Below, one piece after another: positions 1 to 5,895 of a DNA stretch of 6,631 nucleotides. How positions within the stretch are numbered: the stretch's first letter is position 1; every line of letters begins with the position of its first letter. Below the pieces are notes generated by a model. The model searched no databases and was not told where the DNA came from. It worked only from the letters and a program-made list of their open reading frames with translations. Made by a program: the position numbers and the translations under genes. This DNA comes from Chloroflexia bacterium (lineage in GTDB: Bacteria; Chloroflexota; Chloroflexia; Thermomicrobiales; UBA6265), in the NCBI GenBank assembly GCA_013696265.1, contig JACCYX010000007.1, positions 1 through 6,631 on the forward strand. The letters are read 5' to 3'.

Positions 1-1139
1 TCACGCGGTTCGACGCCGAGGGCTTCGAGACCCGCTTCGCCGGCGAAGTGAAAGAGTTCGATCCGGCGACCTCGCTCGGCCGCAAGGAAAGCCGCCGCAT
101 GGACCGGTACACCCAACTGTCGGTGGCCGCGGCCCGCGAGGCGGCCGGTCAGTCGGGGCTGGACATCCCGGCCGAGGCGGCCCGCGTGGGGGTCATCGTC
201 GGCACCGGCATGGGCGGCATGGAAACCTTCGAGGCTGGCACTGAAACGCTGCTCACCAGCGGCCCCCGGCGGATTTCGCCGTTCTTCGTGCCAATGATGT
301 TGCCGAACATGGCGTCGGGAACAGTGTCGATCGACCTTGGCGCCAGGGGACCCAACTTCGGGACCGTCTCCGCCTGCGCCAGTTCCGCACACGCCCTCGG
401 TGAAGCGACGCTGATGATCCGCAACGGAATCGCCGACGCAATGGTGGCGGGCGGCGGCGAGGCGGCGGTCACCCGGATGGGAATCGGCGGCTTCAACGCG
501 ATGGGCGCCCTGTCGAAGCGGAACGACGACCCCGCGGCCGCCAGCCGCCCCTTCGACCGGGAGCGAGATGGCTTCGTCCTCGCCGAAGGCGCCGCCGTGC
601 TGGTGCTTGAGGAGCGGGAACACGCCCTGGCCCGCGGGGCGACGATCCTCGCCGAAATCATGGGCTACGGCACGACCGATGATGCCAACCACATGGTCCA
701 GCCCGCGCCGGGCGGCGAGGGCGCGGCGCGGGCGATGACGATCGCCCTCGAAGACGCCGGGATCGCCAACGATGACATCGATTACATCAACGCCCACGGC
801 ACCTCGACACAACTCAACGAAAAGCTCGAAACCCAAGCGGTCCAGCGGGTCTTCGGCGAGCGGGCGTCCACCGTGCCGATCAGTTCCACCAAATCCATGA
901 CCGGCCACCTGCTCGGAGCGGCCGGCTCGCTGGAAGCCTTGATCACGATCGCCGCCATGCACGCCGGCATCCTGCCCCCAACCATCAACCAGGTGACGCC
1001 CGATCCAGATTGCGCGCTCGACACCATCCCCAATGTGGCGCGGAAGGGCGAGATTCGGTACGCCATGTCCAATTCGATGGGCTTTGGCGGCCACAACGTC
1101 TCACTCGTGCTGGCCCGTGCCGATCAGCGCGCGTCGTGA
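1..1139 (+). CDS. fabF: Beta-ketoacyl-ACP synthase II (FabF/KAS II), 5' partial
   Basis: Condensing enzyme of type II fatty acid synthesis: it joins an acyl chain held on its active-site Cys to malonyl-ACP, with loss of CO2, in the cytoplasm. The frame is open from base 3 to a TGA at 1137-1139. Aligned with the downstream paralogue, about 45 N-terminal residues are missing, so the GTG at 48 is an internal Val and not the start. The thiolase-fold landmarks are all present: nucleophile Cys in SACASS (TGC 375-377), catalytic His in NAHGTST (795-797), Lys in SSTKSMTGH (891-893) with the second His five residues later, and the GFGGHN gating loop near the C-terminus (about 1080-1097). GFGGHN in place of GFGGTN is a familiar variant. 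The stop overlaps the GTG of the next ketosynthase gene, so the two are probably co-translated. By sequence this is an active KAS II. Whether it serves housekeeping lipid synthesis or a specialised pathway cannot be decided without the upstream genes. Confidence 0.95.
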   Translation, partial: TRFDAEGFETRFAGEVKEFDPATSLGRKESRRMDRYTQLSVAAAREAAGQSGLDIPAEAARVGVIVGTGMGGMETFEAGTETLLTSGPRRISPFFVPMMLPNMASGTVSIDLGARGPNFGTVSACASSAHALGEATLMIRNGIADAMVAGGGEAAVTRMGIGGFNAMGALSKRNDDPAAASRPFDRERDGFVLAEGAAVLVLEEREHALARGATILAEIMGYGTTDDANHMVQPAPGGEGAARAMTIALEDAGIANDDIDYINAHGTSTQLNEKLETQAVQRVFGERASTVPISSTKSMTGHLLGAAGSLEALITIAAMHAGILPPTINQVTPDPDCALDTIPNVARKGEIRYAMSNSMGFGGHNVSLVLARADQRAS

Positions 1140-2401
1140 GCAACCCGGCAACCCCCGACACATCGCGTCGCGTGGTCGTCACCGGTTGCGGCGCGATCTC
1201 GGCGCTCGGCCTGACCGCCACGGAACTCCGGGTGGCGATGCGCGCCAACCGGTCTGGTTTGCGAACCATCACCCGCTTCGATGCCTCGGATTACCCCACC
1301 TCGTTTGCCGCCGAAGTAGTCGATTTCGATCCCGGCGCCGTGCTCGACCGCAAGGGCGCGCGGCGGATGGACCGGTTCACGCAATTCGCGTCGGTCGCCG
1401 CCCGCGAGGCGGTCGCCCAGGCTGGGCTCGACGTGGCCGCCGCCCCGGACCGGGTCGGCGTGGTGATCGGCAGTGCCTTCGGTGGGGTCGAAACCTTCGT
1501 CCAGACGGCCGAGACGCTGTTGTCAAGGGGACCGAGACGCATCTCCCCGTTCGCGGTGCCGATGACGATTCCGAACATCGCCCCCGGCATGATCGCGATC
1601 GACTTTGGAGCCACCGGCCCCGCCTTCGCTTACGCCTCGGCCTTCGCGAGTTCCGCCAACGCGATCGGCGAAGCGATGCGCATGATCCAGGCGGGCCGCG
1701 CCGACGCCATGATCGCCGGCGGGTCCGAAGCGCCGGTCACCGGCATCATGCTGGCCGGGTTCGCCGCGTTGCAATCGCTCTCGCGGCGCAACGACGATCC
1801 CGAGCGCGCCGTCCGCCCGTTCGACCTCAATCGCGACGGCTGCGCGCTCGGTGAAGGCGCGGCGCTGCTCGTGCTTGAAGAGCGGGAGCGGGCGATCGGG
1901 CGCGGGGCAACGATCCTAGCCGAGTTGGTGGGGTACGGCTCGACCGCCGATGCCTGGCACGATGTCCAGATCGCGCCCGAAGGCGCGGGCCTGGCGCGGG
2001 CCATGCAACTCGCGCTCGACGAAGCCAGTCTCGCCGCCGCCGACGTGGGCTACTTGAACGCGCATGGTACCGGCACCGCGATGAACGACGAACTGGAGAC
2101 GGTGGCGATCAAGACCACGTTTGGGAAGGCTGCGGGGCGGTTGCCGATCAGTTCCACGAAATCGCGCACCGGGCATCTGCTCGGCGCGGCCGGCGCCCTG
2201 GAAGCGGTGATCGCGATCCAGGCGATGGAAGATGGGCTGCTGCCGGCTACCCTCAACCTCGTCACACCGGATCCGGCGTGCGACCTCGACTACATTCCCG
2301 GCGAGTCGCGGCCCGCGAACGTCGATATCGCCATGACCAACTCGATGGGTTTCGGTGGGCATAACGTTTCACTTGTTTTCCGAGAACCCGGTTATTCGTA
2401 G
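1136..2401 (+). CDS. FabF-like ketosynthase paralogue with active-site Cys replaced by Phe
   Basis: A complete 421-aa KAS II-type protein, the usual family length. I chose GTG 1136 because the FabF N-terminal strand (RRVVVTGCGAISALG) begins 10 residues later, and the GTG overlaps the previous stop as GTGA. No Shine-Dalgarno is visible, which fits translational coupling. An in-frame extension back to 1010 would only read the upstream gene in another frame. The protein is a little over half identical by eye to its neighbour. His310 (NAHGTGT), Lys342 and His347 (STKSRTGH) and the GFGGHN loop (about 405-410) are kept. The nucleophile position reads SAFASS, with Phe170 encoded by TTC 1643-1645. 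Family knowledge: a thiol is required for acyl transfer, so condensation by this subunit should be impossible. Cys-to-Gln partners (chain length factors, KSQ domains) are known; I do not recall Phe as an established subgroup. Inference: a non-catalytic partner of the upstream enzyme. Alternatives are decay after duplication, or a base error (TGC to TTC is one change). Confidence 0.93.
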   Translation: MSNPATPDTSRRVVVTGCGAISALGLTATELRVAMRANRSGLRTITRFDASDYPTSFAAEVVDFDPGAVLDRKGARRMDRFTQFASVAAREAVAQAGLDVAAAPDRVGVVIGSAFGGVETFVQTAETLLSRGPRRISPFAVPMTIPNIAPGMIAIDFGATGPAFAYASAFASSANAIGEAMRMIQAGRADAMIAGGSEAPVTGIMLAGFAALQSLSRRNDDPERAVRPFDLNRDGCALGEGAALLVLEERERAIGRGATILAELVGYGSTADAWHDVQIAPEGAGLARAMQLALDEASLAAADVGYLNAHGTGTAMNDELETVAIKTTFGKAAGRLPISSTKSRTGHLLGAAGALEAVIAIQAMEDGLLPATLNLVTPDPACDLDYIPGESRPANVDIAMTNSMGFGGHNVSLVFREPGYS

Positions 2402-2404
2402 GTA

Positions 2405-2426
2405 GGGGAGCACCTTGTGTGCCCTC
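2405..2426 (+). terminator. Possible hairpin just after the ketosynthase stop
   Basis: Four bases after the TAG of the Phe-type ketosynthase, GGGG-A-GCAC (2405-2413) can pair with GTGC-CCTC (2419-2426) around a 5-base loop. This gives eight pairs, one of them G-T, and one bulged A. No T tract follows, so it is not a textbook intrinsic terminator. Its place right behind the stop, facing a convergent gene, is the main support. Confidence 0.3.
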
Positions 2427-2449
2427 GAAGCCAAGGGGCCGGGGAGTTC

Positions 2450-2495
2450 GGGTCAACACACATTCGCTGCGCTCAGTGCCGGCTCAGGTTGACCC
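2450..2495. repeat. Intergenic inverted repeat with TTCGCTGCGCTCAG core, possible dispersed element
   Basis: Perfect 8-base arms GGGTCAAC (2450-2457) and GTTGACCC (2488-2495) enclose 30 bases. The interior carries TTCGCTGCGCTCAG (2463-2476) and a second GCTCAG at 2482-2487. The complement of the core, CTGAGCGCAGCGAA, resembles short intergenic repeats I recall from Chloroflexota genomes; that is memory, not a search. The element lies between convergent genes, where such repeats are often tolerated and may help to end transcription from both sides. Copy number cannot be judged from one window. Confidence 0.45.
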
Positions 2496-2554
2496 CTACA
2501 TCCGACTTCCCCGATTGCCGACTCCACCACTCTCTCCCCGAAGTTCGTATCAGG

Positions 2555-2707
2555 CTAGACCGAGCGGCGGCCGGTGACGAGGTTGTAGACCAGGATCACC
2601 AGGGCTACGAGCAGCAGGAAATGGATCAGGTTGCCGGCGATGTCAGCCAGCAGGCCCACGAGCCAGATGACGAGCACGACGGCCAGGATGACCCAGAGGA
2701 TAACCAT
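2555..2707 (-). CDS. Small two-helix membrane protein, lmo0937/DUF5670-like
   Basis: A 50-aa, very hydrophobic protein. Two transmembrane segments (about residues 2-20 and 28-43) are joined by a short ADIAGNLIH turn, and the protein ends in a basic TGRRSV tail. This is the pattern of the lmo0937/DUF5670 family, whose members are about 45-55 aa with a G-x-x-IH-x-LL motif before helix 2. The family has no established biochemical function known to me. The start is fixed by a strong Shine-Dalgarno (GGAGGT, complement of 2712-2717) placed 4 bases before the ATG at 2707. A longer reading from 2812 would add 35 residues without the hydrophobic family pattern. The gene follows the DUF2254 gene on the same strand after 138 bases and converges on the ketosynthase pair. 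It may be read through from the upstream membrane genes or have its own promoter; I could not pick a convincing -35/-10 pair in the gap. Confidence 0.8.
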   Translation of the reverse strand: MVILWVILAVVLVIWLVGLLADIAGNLIHFLLLVALVILVYNLVTGRRSV

Positions 2708-2845
2708 GACGACCTCCACGGCGTGAACGAAACGGACATCCCACGCCTGGCCAGACGACCGTGCGATGGGCTTGTGACCCAAACTGCATTCTCCGATGGC
2801 TACAGCATACATCAGGCCAAGGCAAAATCACGCGATCGGTCCCGA

Positions 2846-4222
2846 CTAGCCCGCGTTGGGCACGCGAGTGGCGCGCGAGTTGAGCGTGCCGATGCTGGCC
2901 GCCAAATCGGTTTGGGCCCGGCGAACCGCCGCCATGGTGACGATATGGCCACCTCGTTCGAGTGAATTCGCCAGTTCGGTCAGCGAGTCGTCCAGCTCAG
3001 TCGTAAGCATTTGGTCGCCGAGGCCAGAAAGCGTTCTGAGCACGAGGTCTTCGACGCGAAGCCGCCCTCGCAGCGGCAATCGGTCGAAGGTGATCGCGAT
3101 CGCCCGCACGATCTCGGCATACGTCTGGTGCTGCATCGACTCGGAGGCCACCACGGCCAGCGATTCGAAGGCGCCCAGGAGGCGTGACATCACGTCGTCC
3201 GGGTAGACGATCGAGAGGGGCGCCTCGCCGGTTTCCGCCTCCTCTTCGGCGGCCCACCGCGCCAGGAGATCCCGCAGGTTGTGGATTACGATCTTGCCCG
3301 GCGAGGGATTCTGCTGTGAGGTGGAGATCGACCGCCACGCAATCGTCTCCAGTTGCTCGATGCCGTAGGCGGGATCGCGGTCGAGCCGTCGTACCCGGTT
3401 CAGCTTGACGGCCTCTTGGACCGTCGAAGCAAGCCGGTCCGCCTCATCCCCCTCCTCCGACCGCACCATCGCCACGGTGTCGCCATAGGCGACGTAGGAT
3501 CCCAGCGAAAGGAGGAACTCGATCTCGACCGGACTCGATGCCTCATCGATCGCCCGTCCAATCGCGTCGAAATCAAGCCCAGTGATGTAGCCGTCCCGCG
3601 ACATCGTCACCGGCCAGCCGGGCAGTTGCGCCATCCGGGCCGCGCGATGCGTCTTGCGCACCAGCACGAGTTGACGCTCCCGTCCCTTCAGGGTGTGATC
3701 GTGAATGGCCTTGATGATCTCGGAGGGGCGCATCTGGCTGATCGTGGAGTGGATCAAGAGCAGCAGGATGTAGAGGGCGACGATGGCGAGGGTGAGCGCG
3801 AGTGTCGCGCCGAGCACCGGGTTGAAGGGCGGGTCGACCGTCGCCAGCATGATCAGCGCGTAGACCGCCATCCCCACGAAAAACCCGAAGTAGACCTGGT
3901 TGAGCCGCCGCCGCAGGAACTGGTCGAAAACCTGGTGGGTGAGCGAGCCGGCTGACTGCTGCAAGGCGAGCAGCAGCAAGGAGAACGTGATCGAGGTAAT
4001 CGTGATCACGCCGGTCGCGATCGTTCCCAGCAGGGTGGCCGTCGAATCCGGGTCGCCGAAGACGTGATCCCGCATGAAGCCGCTGAATGGCCGCAGCGGT
4101 GCCGGATCGGCCTGGTCGAGTCCGTAGGCGCCGATCGCGACGAGCACGAAAGCCGCGATGATGGCCGTTGGAATGGCGAGAAACGACGTGACCGCGCGCC
4201 GGAGCGTCTCGCGAATGACCAT
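2846..4222 (-). CDS. DUF2254 family predicted membrane protein
   Basis: A 458-aa protein with four predicted membrane helices in its first third (about residues 12-34, 64-87, 109-127 and 136-157), followed by a soluble C-terminal region of about 300 residues. Helix 2 begins with LLGTIATGVITITSITFSLL and is followed by a conserved linker ending in FLRRRLNQVYFGFFVG. This combination is characteristic of DUF2254, a family of predicted inner-membrane proteins whose function is unknown to me. I chose ATG 4222; GTG 4237 in the same frame would add five residues. Neither has a clear Shine-Dalgarno, so the exact start is uncertain. The AI-2E family gene ends at 4274, 51 bases upstream (36 with the GTG start), so the two are probably co-transcribed. 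The frame is intact, ending in TAG at 2846-2848, with no sign of decay. Confidence 0.88.
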   Translation of the reverse strand: MVIRETLRRAVTSFLAIPTAIIAAFVLVAIGAYGLDQADPAPLRPFSGFMRDHVFGDPDSTATLLGTIATGVITITSITFSLLLLALQQSAGSLTHQVFDQFLRRRLNQVYFGFFVGMAVYALIMLATVDPPFNPVLGATLALTLAIVALYILLLLIHSTISQMRPSEIIKAIHDHTLKGRERQLVLVRKTHRAARMAQLPGWPVTMSRDGYITGLDFDAIGRAIDEASSPVEIEFLLSLGSYVAYGDTVAMVRSEEGDEADRLASTVQEAVKLNRVRRLDRDPAYGIEQLETIAWRSISTSQQNPSPGKIVIHNLRDLLARWAAEEEAETGEAPLSIVYPDDVMSRLLGAFESLAVVASESMQHQTYAEIVRAIAITFDRLPLRGRLRVEDLVLRTLSGLGDQMLTTELDDSLTELANSLERGGHIVTMAAVRRAQTDLAASIGTLNSRATRVPNAG

Positions 4223-4273
4223 GCTGCCCGCTTTCACTCACACGACACTCGCCCCGGCTCCAATGGGAATCGC

Positions 4274-5386
4274 TCATTCTCCCGCCTGCACCGCCTCTGG
4301 CCCATCCCGCGCACCCTGGCTTTCGGCGCCCGACCACTCCCGTTCCGCCGGCGCCAGGACCTTGATGACCAGCACGCGGAGCGCCCCGGCCAGCGGGATC
4401 GCGATGAGCGCGCCCAGGATGCCACCGAGGGCCGATCCGGCCAGCAGCCCGAAGAGGGAGAGCAGCGGTGGCACGTCGGCCTGCTGCCGCATGATGAACG
4501 GCACGAGCAGGTTACTCTCCAGTTGCTGAAGCGCGATGAAGAAGATCGTGACGATGATCGCCTGTTGCGGAGAATCGATCAGGGCAATCGCGATCGCCGG
4601 GATCGCCGCGAAGATCGGTCCCACCACCGGCAGAAACTCGCCGAGACCCGCCAGCACGGCCATCACCAGCGCGTATTCCAGGCCGATGACCAGCAGCCCC
4701 ACGTACGTCATGACCCCGATGATCACGCCGTTGATCGCCGTCGCCCGCACATAGCCGCCCATCGTCTGGCCCATCGCGTCCAGCACGTCGTTGGCCCACC
4801 GCCTGTGCCGCGGCGGGAAGAGCGAGAGCGTGAACCGGCTCAGGGCGGGCGTGGCGATCAGCCAGTAGATGGACATGAAGACGACCAGGATGACGTCGAT
4901 CACCGACGAGAAGAGCGTGAACGGCAGCGACAGCAGCACGTCGGAGAAGCGGTCGATCGCCAACTGCACGGCGGCCGAGACGCGGCTGGCGTTGTCCGAG
5001 TCGATGCCCCGGAGCCACTCGCGTGACCGGGCCACCAGTTCCGGCGCGTTCGTGACCAGCGACTGCCCCTCGCCGACCAGCGGCGGCACGACGATCGCCC
5101 CGAGGCCGCCAACCGCCACGACCAGCGCCAGGTAGACGAGCACGATCGCGATGCCGCGCGGCAACCAGCGTTCCAGCCGGCCGACCAGTGGCGCCAGCAC
5201 CTGGGCGATCACGATCGCTATCAGGAGCAGGGTCAACGGCCGCGCCAGCAGCCAGAGCAGGACCAAGGTGCCGAGGGCCGTGGCCAGCGCGACACCGGCG
5301 ATGGCGGCGCCACGCCACCAGGCGATGGTTGGCGCCGATGTTTGCGGTTCCGCGTCGTCCGACGGCGGCGTACCCGGCCTGCCCAC
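4274..5386 (-). CDS. AI-2E family transporter (PF01594-type membrane protein)
   Basis: A 370-aa polytopic membrane protein. It has three N-terminal helices (about residues 27-47, 51-68 and 79-100), then a soluble stretch (about 103-155), a further helix (about 160-182), and a hydrophobic C-terminal half. That half contains the family hallmarks: GLGEFLPVVGPIFAAIP, then ESNLLVPFIMRQQADVPPL, then a Gly-rich LAGSALGGILGALIAIPLAG helix. AI-2E proteins are named for E. coli TqsA, linked to autoinducer-2 export, but the family is broad and includes Na+/H+ antiporters, so the substrate here is unknown. The start is GTG 5386: a GGAGGAGG Shine-Dalgarno (complement of 5395-5402) sits 8 bases upstream. 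The longer frame to 5458 would start before this site and add 24 residues with no family similarity. It is first of the leftward membrane-gene cluster. An inverted repeat abuts its Shine-Dalgarno. Confidence 0.93.
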   Translation of the reverse strand: MGRPGTPPSDDAEPQTSAPTIAWWRGAAIAGVALATALGTLVLLWLLARPLTLLLIAIVIAQVLAPLVGRLERWLPRGIAIVLVYLALVVAVGGLGAIVVPPLVGEGQSLVTNAPELVARSREWLRGIDSDNASRVSAAVQLAIDRFSDVLLSLPFTLFSSVIDVILVVFMSIYWLIATPALSRFTLSLFPPRHRRWANDVLDAMGQTMGGYVRATAINGVIIGVMTYVGLLVIGLEYALVMAVLAGLGEFLPVVGPIFAAIPAIAIALIDSPQQAIIVTIFFIALQQLESNLLVPFIMRQQADVPPLLSLFGLLAGSALGGILGALIAIPLAGALRVLVIKVLAPAEREWSGAESQGARDGPEAVQAGE

Positions 5387-5394
5387 TGTCGATT

Positions 5395-5402
5395 CCTCCT
5401 CC
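5395..5402 (-). promoter_or_regulatory. Strong ribosome binding site deciding the AI-2E gene start
   Basis: The minus strand reads GGAGGAGG, then eight bases, then GTG at 5386. It is much stronger than anything ahead of the upstream in-frame start at 5458, and it places translation initiation at 5386. One end touches the inverted repeat at 5402-5421. Confidence 0.8.
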
Positions 5403-5421
5403 GCAACGCACAGTCGTTGCG
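5402..5421. promoter_or_regulatory. Perfect palindrome in the AI-2E leader (operator or RNA hairpin)
   Basis: CGCAACG (5402-5408) and CGTTGCG (5415-5421) are exact complements around a 6-base centre. In the minus-strand transcript this would fold immediately before, and sharing one base with, the Shine-Dalgarno of the AI-2E gene. As DNA it has the size of a dimeric repressor site. Both readings are inference; the symmetry itself is directly visible. Confidence 0.45.
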
Positions 5422-5425
5422 CACC

Positions 5426-5452
5426 TGTATCGCAAGGAATCGTTCCCAGCAA
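5426..5452 (-). promoter_or_regulatory. Weak promoter candidate for the AI-2E/DUF2254 genes
   Basis: On the minus strand TTGCTG (complement of 5447-5452) is followed after 15 bases by TGC-GATACA (hexamer complement of 5426-5431), an extended -10-like site. The spacing is short for a sigma-70 promoter. If real, transcription would begin near 5419, inside the palindrome at 5402-5421, giving a leader of about 33 bases. It is a suggestion from position and partial consensus only. Confidence 0.25.
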
Positions 5453-5510
5453 CGCCACGATCGGGTCGAAACACCCTGGGTCTGGATAATCTTAGGCGTT
5501 TTGAACTGAT

Positions 5511-5553
5511 GAGGGATTCGGGAAGGGCCATCCGGCGCGATGGAGCATCCCTC
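5511..5553. repeat. Nested inverted repeat upstream of the AI-2E gene
   Basis: Outer arms GAGGGAT (5511-5517) and ATCCCTC (5547-5553) match perfectly. Inside them CCATC (5528-5532) and GATGG (5539-5543) form a second perfect pair with a 6-base loop. Ten bases separate the arms on the left and three on the right, so a transcript could fold into two stacked stems with an asymmetric internal loop. No T run follows on either strand. Function unknown. Confidence 0.4.
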
Positions 5554-5882
5554 CTGAAATGACCGCCGGGAAACCTGGCCGCCTCCCACCCGTCATTCCG
5601 ACGGAGGAGCACCGGTGTGGGTCATGACTGTACGCGGGCGGTCCGAAGGCTCACGGCGACAATCACGATCAGGGTGAACGGGCGAGCGGCCGTTTCGCGG
5701 CTTCCCCGCCCTGGAGCCAGTGCGCGGTCGCCGCCGGCTCTCGTCCGCGGTCAGGCAAGGGCGGCTTCCAGCCTGGTCTTCACGATCTCATATAAGAGCT
5801 TGCGCCAATAGGTGAGAAGGCAGTGGTGGAACACGAGCACGGGGCGTTCCATCATTCGGGAAGGTGTTCAGGCTTTCCGGAT

Positions 5883-5890
5883 GAGGAGGA
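5883..5890 (+). promoter_or_regulatory. Ribosome binding site of the transposase gene
   Basis: GAGGAGGA lies just ahead of GTG 5896, with the GGAGG core (5885-5889) six bases from the start codon. It supports GTG 5896 as the true start of the transposase. Confidence 0.75.
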
Positions 5891-5895
5891 ATCCC

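Larger units (their letters stand above)
5453..5895. other. Gene-poor region between the AI-2E gene and the transposase
   Basis: About 440 bases without a convincing gene. The left part carries a nested inverted repeat (5511-5553). The plus-strand frame at 5617-5811 has biased, Arg/Ala/Ser-rich composition and no family resemblance, so I do not call it. A 34-codon minus-strand frame (5751-5855) has a protein-like sequence and may be a remnant. The left end of the insertion sequence whose transposase begins at 5896 should lie near the right border, but it cannot be fixed without the other terminal repeat. Confidence 0.6.

Noticed and set aside
48..50. GTG as start of the first ketosynthase
   Set aside because: The frame is open upstream to the window edge and reads TRFDAEGFETRFAGE, matching the N-terminal region of the paralogue, so this GTG is an internal Val.
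2417..2965. Plus-strand 182-codon frame after the ketosynthase pair
   Set aside because: It runs across the intergenic repeat and antisense to the small membrane protein and the end of the DUF2254 gene; the sequence is charged, repetitive and unrelated to any family I know.
3353..3955. Plus-strand 200-codon frame
   Set aside because: It is antisense to the DUF2254 gene, with typical shadow composition and no recognisable domain.
4064..5026. Plus-strand 320-codon open frame
   Set aside because: It lies antisense to the DUF2254 and AI-2E genes; its Arg/Asp/His/Gln-rich product is what hydrophobic codons give when read backwards, and it has no family motifs.
5485..5490. GATAAT as a plus-strand -10 box
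   Set aside because: No acceptable -35 lies 16-18 bases upstream, and no gene begins downstream within about 400 bases.
5617..5811. Plus-strand 64-codon frame with a GGAGG sequence upstream
   Set aside because: The upstream GGAGG is tempting, but the product is compositionally biased with no hydrophobic core or motif, and overlapping starts in another frame fit the site equally well.
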